A stretch of DNA of 5,167 nt from Victivallales bacterium (GTDB lineage Bacteria > Verrucomicrobiota > Lentisphaeria > Oligosphaerales > Oligosphaeraceae), in assembly GCA_017963875.1 (NCBI GenBank), contig JAGCTA010000295.1:1-5167 (forward strand), in the 5' to 3' direction. Positions 1 through 5,167 of the stretch are shown here, piece by piece. The notes below the pieces were generated by a model. The model did no database searches, was not told the DNA's origin, and saw only the letters and a program-made list of their open reading frames with translations. Numbering within the stretch: the stretch's first letter is position 1; every line of letters begins with the position of its first letter. Both the position numbers and the translations under genes were made by a program.

Positions 1-505
1 CGGCGGGGTTGATACGGTTTATTTCTGTTTCAAATGCCTGTCTGCCAATTGTCTCTGTTATCCTGAAATCTCCAGTGGAAAGATCAAGCATGGCGATTCC
101 TGTTTTGTCCTTGAGCGGGCAGATGGCGGTAAGGAAATTGCTTTTCGCGGCATGGAGCAGGTCGTCTTCCATGACAGTCCCTGGAGTGATGACCTGGATG
201 ATATCCCGTTTGACAAGCCCCTTGCAAAGTTTCGGGTCTTCCATCTGCTCTGCGATGGCGACCTTGAAACCGCCTTCCAGGAGTCGCCCGACATACGTTT
301 TGACTGCATGGTATGGCACTCCGCACATGGGGAAACCCGCACGCGCCGTGAGAACGACATCCATGACAGGAGCCGCAGTCTTTGCGTCGTCGAAGAAAAG
401 TTCATAGAAATCGCCCATGCGGAAGAGCAGAATGGTGCCCGCTTGCAGTTCCTGTTTGGCCTGCATGTACTGGCGCATGGCTGGAGTTAGTTCGTTTTGG
501 GGCAT
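1..505 (-). CDS. mutS: DNA mismatch repair protein MutS, N-terminal fragment (cut by window edge)
   Basis: The frame is open from an ATG at 505 to the window edge, giving 168 residues with no stop. MutS recognises mispaired and looped-out bases and recruits MutL for post-replicative repair in the cytoplasm. The visible part is the mismatch-binding domain I and the start of connector domain II. It includes the diagnostic Phe-x-Glu mismatch-wedge motif (F33-Y34-E35 inside FRMGDFYELFFDDA), the PMCGVPYHA segment (59-67), AIAEQMEDP (83-91), the ITPGT motif (106-110) and LDLSTGDFR (140-148). These line up along their length with E. coli MutS as I recall it. Domain I marks MutS1 rather than MutS2, which lacks it. 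The start is supported because LTPAMRQY at residues 6-13 matches the usual family N-terminus. The gene starts 14 nt after the ABC exporter stop and has no clear Shine-Dalgarno, so translation may be coupled. The clamp, core and ATPase domains lie outside the window. Confidence 0.97.
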   Translation of the reverse strand, partial: MPQNELTPAMRQYMQAKQELQAGTILLFRMGDFYELFFDDAKTAAPVMDVVLTARAGFPMCGVPYHAVKTYVGRLLEGGFKVAIAEQMEDPKLCKGLVKRDIIQVITPGTVMEDDLLHAAKSNFLTAICPLKDKTGIAMLDLSTGDFRITETIGRQAFETEINRINPA

Positions 506-519
506 GGTGGATAACGAAA

Positions 520-2307
520 TCAGTTCTGTGTCATCTGGTTGAAATCTGGCAGTGAAATCTTCAGTTCCTCGTAGGTGCCTGAGCCCGCAATGGAGCCGTC
601 TTTAAGGTAAATGATTCTGTCGCAATGCTGTACAGTTGAGAGGCGATGTGCAATGACAACGATGGTATGCGTGCCGTGAAGGGAATTGAGCGCATCGACG
701 ATGGCGTGTTCTGTTGTGACATCAAGGGCGGAGGTCGCCTCGTCAAACACAAGAAAAGGCGGATTGAGATAGAGGGCCCTTGCAATGGCGATGCGTTGGC
801 GTTGTCCGCCAGACAACCGAATTCCCCTTTCACCAACAAATGTGTCAAGTTTATCGGGCAGGGAGTCAATGAAAGGCCTGAGTTGAGCCGCGTCGATGGC
901 ATATTGCAACTTCTGTTCGTCGATGTCCTTTTCCTGAATTCCGAAGGCGATGTTTGAGCGGAGGGAATCATCCATGAGAAAGACATCCTGCGAGACATAT
1001 CCGATGGAATCCTGCCAGGTTCGGATGGCCTGCGGGGTATCGATGGCAAGGCCGTCAACCACGATTTCCCCGCGAGTTGGCGCAAGCAATGCGACGATGA
1101 TGTTTGCCAATGTCGTCTTGCCAGAGCCAGTGGGGCCGACGAAGGCGAGCGATTTGCCGCATGGAATTGTGAATGAGACATCATGGAGCGTGTCCTTCGT
1201 CGTGCCTTCATACCTGAAATCAATTCCTTTGACTGAAATGGAGTCATGAAATGACAACTGGGGCAATGGCGTGGATTGGTGCAGGGGAGGATAGTTGCGC
1301 TCCAGTTCCGCGAGTTCTGTTGCGATTGAATTGATGACCGACTGGTGGGTTTTGCAATATTCGGCAAAAATCATCATTTCCGTAATTGTGCCTTTGAGCC
1401 GTGCGAGACAGGCTGTGACAAGCGCTATGGATGGTGCAATGGAAGTAACGTTTTCCCGCAGCGCCAGCATGATTCCCATCGTGCCAAGGATGACCATGCA
1501 CGTGATTAACTCCATGAAAGGCCACGTGCTTCTGGAGATGAGTGCGTATGTTTTTGTCAGTGTGCAGAGTTCTTGGACGGCGGTATGAAGACGGCCTCGG
1601 AAAAAATCCTTTCTGTCAAGCAGTTGCGCTTCCTTGTAGGCACCGATGCCCTCTGAGAGGACTTTCAGCATATCCTGTTTTCTGGCATAAATGGAGATAC
1701 CAATGGCATTAAGGCGCTTGCGTGTGCAGAGAAAGAAGCCGCCTGCGGCAATCGCCAGCGTGGTGAAGCAACCGACGCAGACAATGGGGTTGTACCAGAG
1801 GAGCAGAATGACGATGGCCGTTAGAATAATGGCGTTGCGTGCCAGATTCAGGCTTGCATTCAGCACATAGTGGACAATGTTATCGACTTCGTTTTGGACA
1901 TTGTTGATGAAGGTGCTGGAATTATGCCTGAGGTGGTATGAATATGGCGCATTCATGTATGCGTTGAAGAGGCGGCAGGCAATGGCAATATGGCGGTTCT
2001 GGACGACGTGCTCCTGGATGGCGTAACTCGCCACGAGATAAACTGTCCGCAACAGGAAAAGCAACCCCAGCGCGCAAGCACCCCAAAGCGGCAGATTGTC
2101 CGTTTGTGGCAGATGTAGGACTTCGATGATATGAGCAAGGAATCCAGCCGCCTTGGAATCCTTCTCAGGATTCATCAGCAGGGAAACGAAAAGCGGTACA
2201 GCGCCGAGGCTGGCAAGTTCCAGCAAAGACCCGCCCAGCATGATTAGCAGCAAAATGCCGAATCGTGCCAGGTCGGTCTTTGAAAATAATATGCGGATAC
2301 TCGACAT
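520..2307 (-). CDS. ABC exporter half-transporter (fused membrane domain and ATPase)
   Basis: This is a 595-residue inner-membrane exporter, expected to work as a homodimer that moves a substrate outward using ATP. About six hydrophobic segments are visible, near residues 16-45, 73-95, 153-173, 175-194, 265-283 and 289-315. The C-terminal ATPase has the A-loop Tyr366 (FRY), Walker A GPTGSGKTT (391-399), Q-loop Gln440 (YVSQD), signature LSGGQ (498-502), Walker B FLVFDE (Asp522, catalytic Glu523), D-loop SALD (526-529) and H-loop His554. All catalytic residues are intact, and the length is normal for the MsbA/PglK-type class. The first membrane helix (GGSLLELASLGAVPLFVSLL) resembles PglK-like lipid-linked glycan flippases, but the substrate cannot be read from sequence. 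I chose the ATG at 2307. An in-frame TTG at 2340 would add 11 residues, starting 5 nt after the upstream stop. Neither start has a good Shine-Dalgarno. Confidence 0.95.
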   Translation of the reverse strand: MSSIRILFSKTDLARFGILLLIMLGGSLLELASLGAVPLFVSLLMNPEKDSKAAGFLAHIIEVLHLPQTDNLPLWGACALGLLFLLRTVYLVASYAIQEHVVQNRHIAIACRLFNAYMNAPYSYHLRHNSSTFINNVQNEVDNIVHYVLNASLNLARNAIILTAIVILLLWYNPIVCVGCFTTLAIAAGGFFLCTRKRLNAIGISIYARKQDMLKVLSEGIGAYKEAQLLDRKDFFRGRLHTAVQELCTLTKTYALISRSTWPFMELITCMVILGTMGIMLALRENVTSIAPSIALVTACLARLKGTITEMMIFAEYCKTHQSVINSIATELAELERNYPPLHQSTPLPQLSFHDSISVKGIDFRYEGTTKDTLHDVSFTIPCGKSLAFVGPTGSGKTTLANIIVALLAPTRGEIVVDGLAIDTPQAIRTWQDSIGYVSQDVFLMDDSLRSNIAFGIQEKDIDEQKLQYAIDAAQLRPFIDSLPDKLDTFVGERGIRLSGGQRQRIAIARALYLNPPFLVFDEATSALDVTTEHAIVDALNSLHGTHTIVVIAHRLSTVQHCDRIIYLKDGSIAGSGTYEELKISLPDFNQMTQN

Positions 2308-2345
2308 GAAGGAAAGATATGCGGAAGCAACTAAGTGCAAATGGA

Positions 2346-3233
2346 TTAAAGCAATTGCGGCTCAATGTACTTGTCGATGTCTTCCTCTGTCTTGATTTCA
2401 GGAAGGTCGGATATCCCCTGCCAGAATTCTACGTGCTCGCATTCCTCTTCTGGATTCAATTCGTATAATGGAGCGACAGTTTCGATTTCACAGAAACGGT
2501 TGCATGAATATGATTCAACATTGCATCCGAAGTCGGGATATTCTGTTTCTTTTTCGTCGAAGACCTCAAAATATTTGATGAAGGCAGTGCTCTTGTTGAC
2601 ATAGCCTATCCAGCCTTCATCGGCGTTCATGCCGATTTTTGCAGCCTTTTCGGCGGAAGAATCTTGTTTGAGGAAGATGTATTTGTTCCCATAGACAATG
2701 CGCGGGTCGGCGTATGAGGTATATGGCCAAAGCACCAGGCGTCTGTCGGGGGCGAAGGGATTTGCCTCCGTGTCTCGATGCTGCGGCAGGATCGCCATGC
2801 CGCCAGGAGCCATGACCGAGAGCGCCCATGGGGCAAGCGTCACTGGCCAGGCATTGCAGTTCATCAGGCGATGCGTCAACCTAAATCCGTTGTCGATTGC
2901 CTCGATGGTGACTGCTTTTTTGATTCCAGTCAATCCCTCGGTGACGGCGGAGAATTCAAAGCCGTTTTCGACTTCGGAAACGATGACTGGATTGTTGTCA
3001 GGAACGTAACTTCTTGGTTTGGCTTCAGGGGAATGCCAAAGGCGGTGCCCGCCGTAGAGTTGGAATTCGTCCTTGCCGCCCTCACTGACGGGAAGGATTC
3101 TGAAGATGTTGTCCGAGCCGCCGATCCAGCCGCCGATGACACGAGGTCCGACTTCGGTGGTCACGGCGATGCGGAAGTTGCCACTGGTGAGTTCTATGCA
3201 ATTCTTGTGGATGTCAACGCTGCACGTTTTCAT
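2346..3233 (-). CDS. Uncharacterised aldose-epimerase/galactose-mutarotase-like protein
   Basis: This 295-residue, apparently cytoplasmic protein has no signal peptide when read from the preferred start. I recall similar hypothetical proteins, annotated with a galactose-mutarotase-like or DUF4380-like fold, in Verrucomicrobia, Planctomycetes and Lentisphaerae. Their shared blocks are visible here: TTEVGPRVIGG (25-35), YGGHRLWHSPEAKPR (60-74), LAPWALSVMAPGG (133-145), LVLWPYTSYADPR (166-178), YPDFGCN (232-238) and a final E-H-V-E-F-W segment (266-271). Conserved polar residues that could bind a sugar or act in catalysis include His63, Arg64, His67, Glu70 and His267; this assignment is inference. 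The substrate is unknown and no pathway genes sit beside it. The start at 3233 is favoured by an AAGGA seven bases upstream and by the domain beginning right after it. An in-frame ATG at 3347 would add a 38-residue extension with a hydrophobic stretch. The stop lies 38 nt before the exporter ATG, so the two are probably co-transcribed. Confidence 0.85.
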   Translation of the reverse strand: MKTCSVDIHKNCIELTSGNFRIAVTTEVGPRVIGGWIGGSDNIFRILPVSEGGKDEFQLYGGHRLWHSPEAKPRSYVPDNNPVIVSEVENGFEFSAVTEGLTGIKKAVTIEAIDNGFRLTHRLMNCNAWPVTLAPWALSVMAPGGMAILPQHRDTEANPFAPDRRLVLWPYTSYADPRIVYGNKYIFLKQDSSAEKAAKIGMNADEGWIGYVNKSTAFIKYFEVFDEKETEYPDFGCNVESYSCNRFCEIETVAPLYELNPEEECEHVEFWQGISDLPEIKTEEDIDKYIEPQLL

Positions 3234-3240
3234 TGTCCTG

Positions 3241-3245
3241 TCCTT
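3241..3245 (-). promoter_or_regulatory. Ribosome binding site of the mutarotase-like gene
   Basis: The minus strand reads AAGGA with seven bases (CAGGACA) before the ATG at 3233. This is the only convincing Shine-Dalgarno at any gene start visible here. It decides the start codon of the mutarotase-like gene in favour of 3233 over the upstream in-frame ATG at 3347. Confidence 0.65.
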
Positions 3246-3275
3246 TTTTTTGAATCCAGAGGGATTTGGTCTATT

Positions 3276-3281
3276 GTTATA
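3276..3281 (-). promoter_or_regulatory. Possible -10 element upstream of the mutarotase-like gene
   Basis: The minus strand reads TATAAC within an AT-rich stretch, about 43 nt before the start codon at 3233. At a 17-nt spacing the -35 position (3299-3304) reads TATTCC, which is a poor match to TTGACA, so the call rests on the -10 and its position. A promoter here would make the mutarotase-like gene, the exporter and mutS a unit separate from the kinase. The plus strand also shows TATAAT at 3278-3283, but no plus-strand gene follows it, so AT-richness alone may explain both. Confidence 0.25.
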
Positions 3282-3325
3282 ATTGGTAAAAAGCGAGAGG
3301 AATAAAATAAAGCAACAAACGCAAA

Positions 3326-3347
3326 ATGCCACCCATGGGATGGACAT
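3326..3347 (-). terminator. Possible rho-independent terminator after the kinase gene
   Basis: The minus strand carries an imperfect inverted repeat: ATG-CCA-CC pairs with GG-TGG-CAT around a CATG loop, with two single bulged T residues in the left arm. It is followed directly by TTTTGCGTTTG and more T-rich sequence. It starts 32 nt past the kinase stop, where a terminator would be expected. The bulges and the interrupted T-tract make it weak, and it could be only partly effective or coincidental. Confidence 0.35.
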
Positions 3348-3378
3348 TATTGCATACTATCGTTTTTTTTGCTGTCTC

Positions 3379-5167
3379 TCAGACTACGGTGACATCTTGT
3401 TCCAGCGTCTTGAAGATGGTGGAGAGGCGCTGGATGAGGTCATCGATCTGTGGCTGCACGTCAGGGTTTTCAGGATTGCAGGCAATTGCCTCGTTGATGA
3501 CGGCGGCCGTTTCCGCGAACTGCGGGAGGCCAATGGAGGAGAGTTGCCCCTTGAGTTTATGGAGTATTTCCCTTGCCTGCGAGTAGTTCCCCGATTTGCA
3601 GTATGCCTTGAGGTTGTCCAGTAGCGGACGCCAGTCCGCGACGGTTTGAGCCAATGTCATCTTGATTTCGCCAAGCGAAATCTGGTATTGCTCACGCATG
3701 AATTCATGCATGTGTCTGACAATCTGCTCATCCTCCGTTTCTTGACGGTCCTCCTGCGGAAGCAGGATTTTCTCTGGTGTTATGGCGAGCGCGTCTGCGA
3801 TGCAAAGCAGCAGTTGATTCTTCTCGAATGGCTTTGGAATGAATTCCGTTGAGCCTGCCCCGAGTGCTCGGTCGATGTCTTCCTGGAAGGCCGATGCGGT
3901 CAATGCCACGATGTGCGTCATTGCGGTATTTGGCAACTGACGGATTTTACGGATTGCCGTATATCCATCCATGACAGGCATTTGAATATCCATGAAAATA
4001 ATGTCGAACTTGTGCATGAGGCACAAATCGACGGCCTCCTGGCCATTTTGAGCCGTTCGGTACGGCAGACCTGCGTTCTGGCAGACAGTTTCCAGCAGGA
4101 AGAGGTTTGTAGGCGTATCGTCAACGAGCAGCGCACGGTGTTTTTTCAGTTCCGCCTTGGGCAATTTGATTGTGAACGGCCCTGGAAGACGAACCTGCTC
4201 TTCAGGGGACGCGATTTCCAAGTTCAGCGTGAAGAAGAAGACAGAGCCTTCATTCAGTTTTGAATGGACTTCAAGTTTGCCGCCCATGAGTTTGACCAGA
4301 GACGCAGAGATGCAGAGCCCGAGGCCAGTCCCGCCGTATGTCCGCGCGACTGACGCGTCGGCCTGGCGGTAGGGCTTGAATAGTTTTTGAATGGTCGCTG
4401 GGGACATGCCTATGCCTGTGTCGCGGACGGCGAAGCGGATGCTCGCCTTGCCTGACTCCGTCGGCTCTATGTTGACTTCCAGGCAGATTTCACCGCTGGA
4501 CGTGAATTTCGTGGCATTGGAGAGAAGATTGTCGAGGACCTGGCGTAGTCGGTTCGGGTCTCCGCGGACGATGGTGCCCTGCGGGTTGTCTTGGAGTTCA
4601 GGAAACACCAGATAGGCCTTGACATTTTTTGACTTTGCCAGTTGTGCAGCGATTGTGCAACGGTCCTGTGCAAGCGCCTTGAGGTCAAAAGCGACGTTTT
4701 CGAGTTCCATGCTCCCTGAGTCGAGTTTGGCGAAATCGAGAATCTGATTGATGACATGGAGCAGTGAATTCGCGCTGGAGTCGATGATTTTCAGGAATTG
4801 CTTCTGCTGTTGGTTGAGCGGTGTGTCATTCAGGTTTGAGATAAAACCGATGATGCCGTTCAATGGCGTACGGATTTCATGACTCATTTCCGCAAGTAGC
4901 GATGTCCGTCCGCTGTTTTGCTTTTCATTCAACAGGGTCTTGATTGCCAGTTCCAATTGTTCTGGGTCATGTGGCGGCTGGAGTTTTTTCGAGTTTTCCT
5001 CTGACTGGGCGAGCGTGACCATGCAGGAGATGTTCTGCAATGGCTCTGAAATGGAGCGTCTCCAGATGATGATGCCGACGGTTGCCGCAGCCGCCAATGC
5101 CACCAGCCAGAGTATGGATAATAGCATTGCCATCTGGCTTTGTGCCGTGACAATGATGAAGGCACAG
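3379..5167 (-). CDS. Hybrid sensor histidine kinase with receiver and HPt domains (N-terminus outside window)
   Basis: The frame is open to the window edge, so the gene is 5'-truncated and 595 residues are visible. An ATG at 5133 exists, but 11 codons upstream of it are open and it sits at the beginning of a membrane helix, so it is probably internal. Counting from that Met: a membrane helix (3-23), a degenerate HAMP-like linker (25-70), an H-box SHEIRTP with phosphoacceptor His85, N-box Asn202/Asn206, G1 box DTGIGM (238-243), F-box LFKPYRQAD (251-259), G2 box GGTGLGL (267-273), a receiver domain (about 333-445) with Asp338/Asp339, phosphoacceptor Asp382, Thr412 and Lys434, then a C-terminal HPt domain with His525 in LHKLKGQLSSIG. 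The order matches BarA/ArcB-type tripartite kinases, which autophosphorylate and pass phosphate His to Asp to His and then to a separate regulator. All relay residues are present. The signal and the partner regulator are unknown, since the sensor region lies off-window and no regulator gene is here. Confidence 0.95.
   Translation of the reverse strand, partial: CAFIIVTAQSQMAMLLSILWLVALAAAATVGIIIWRRSISEPLQNISCMVTLAQSEENSKKLQPPHDPEQLELAIKTLLNEKQNSGRTSLLAEMSHEIRTPLNGIIGFISNLNDTPLNQQQKQFLKIIDSSANSLLHVINQILDFAKLDSGSMELENVAFDLKALAQDRCTIAAQLAKSKNVKAYLVFPELQDNPQGTIVRGDPNRLRQVLDNLLSNATKFTSSGEICLEVNIEPTESGKASIRFAVRDTGIGMSPATIQKLFKPYRQADASVARTYGGTGLGLCISASLVKLMGGKLEVHSKLNEGSVFFFTLNLEIASPEEQVRLPGPFTIKLPKAELKKHRALLVDDTPTNLFLLETVCQNAGLPYRTAQNGQEAVDLCLMHKFDIIFMDIQMPVMDGYTAIRKIRQLPNTAMTHIVALTASAFQEDIDRALGAGSTEFIPKPFEKNQLLLCIADALAITPEKILLPQEDRQETEDEQIVRHMHEFMREQYQISLGEIKMTLAQTVADWRPLLDNLKAYCKSGNYSQAREILHKLKGQLSSIGLPQFAETAAVINEAIACNPENPDVQPQIDDLIQRLSTIFKTLEQDVTVV

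Larger units (their letters stand above)
3234..3378 (-). other. Intergenic region between the kinase and mutarotase-like genes
   Basis: This 145-nt AT-rich gap is the only sizeable non-coding stretch in the window. In transcription order it holds an A8 tract just after the kinase stop (3370-3363), the imperfect hairpin at 3347-3326, T-rich sequence, the TATAAC element at 3281-3276, a second A8 tract (3251-3244) and the Shine-Dalgarno. A GGACA pair repeats directly at 3243-3234. It is most simply a terminator-plus-promoter boundary. The same stretch is also open in frame with the downstream gene as far as an ATG at 3347. Confidence 0.6.

Noticed and set aside
152..490. A 112-codon plus-strand open frame opposite the mutS start
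   Set aside because: The minus-strand frame matches MutS domain I throughout, so this is an antisense shadow.
561..1367. A 268-codon minus-strand open frame overlapping the ABC ATPase domain
   Set aside because: It is a shifted frame of the exporter, whose own frame holds every ATPase motif; the shifted translation is rich in Ser, Pro and Arg with no domain.
3278..3283. A perfect TATAAT on the plus strand
   Set aside because: No plus-strand gene or RNA candidate follows it, and it lies within an AT-rich intergenic stretch where such matches are expected by chance.
2778..3305. A 175-codon open frame on the plus strand opposite the mutarotase-like gene
   Set aside because: Its translation shows no recognisable motif, it lies almost entirely antisense to a gene with clear conserved blocks, and it is explained by codon bias of that gene.
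358..3979. A 12-base identity (ATCCATGACAGG) seen near 358-372 and again near 3966-3980
   Set aside because: Both copies lie inside unrelated coding sequences and are not extended by flanking similarity, so they are coincidental.

Overview
All recognisable coding sequence lies on the minus strand. In transcription order (high to low coordinates) the window holds: the C-terminal part of a membrane-bound hybrid sensor histidine kinase (5167-3379), a 145-nt intergenic region, a protein of about 295 residues resembling an uncharacterised aldose-epimerase/mutarotase-like family (3233-2346), a complete ABC exporter half-transporter with fused membrane and ATPase domains (2307-520), and the first 168 codons of the mismatch-repair gene mutS (505-1). 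Both edge genes are cut by the window: the kinase lacks its N-terminus and MutS lacks most of its length.

The kinase carries dimerisation/phosphoacceptor, ATP-binding, receiver and C-terminal HPt modules with every key residue intact, so a complete His-Asp-His relay is visible. Its sensor domain and its output regulator are not. The intergenic region after it holds the only substantial non-coding sequence: an imperfect GC-rich hairpin followed by T-rich sequence, a possible AT-rich promoter, and a good Shine-Dalgarno sequence (AAGGA) before the mutarotase-like gene. The next two junctions are tight (38 nt and 14 nt) and lack an obvious Shine-Dalgarno, so the mutarotase-like gene, the ABC exporter and mutS probably form one transcription unit, with the downstream genes translated by coupling or by SD-independent initiation.

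The organism is a bacterium with roughly balanced GC content. The mutarotase-like protein recalls, from memory, proteins common in the Planctomycetes-Verrucomicrobia-Lentisphaerae group. Together with weak SD use this suggests, but does not prove, a Lentisphaerae/Verrucomicrobia-type bacterium. The cysteine-rich proteins would fit an anaerobe.

Nothing here looks like a mobile element, CRISPR array, RNA gene or novel multi-gene defence system. It reads as ordinary chromosomal sequence. The main open points are the function of the mutarotase-like protein, the substrate of the exporter, and the partner of the sensor kinase.
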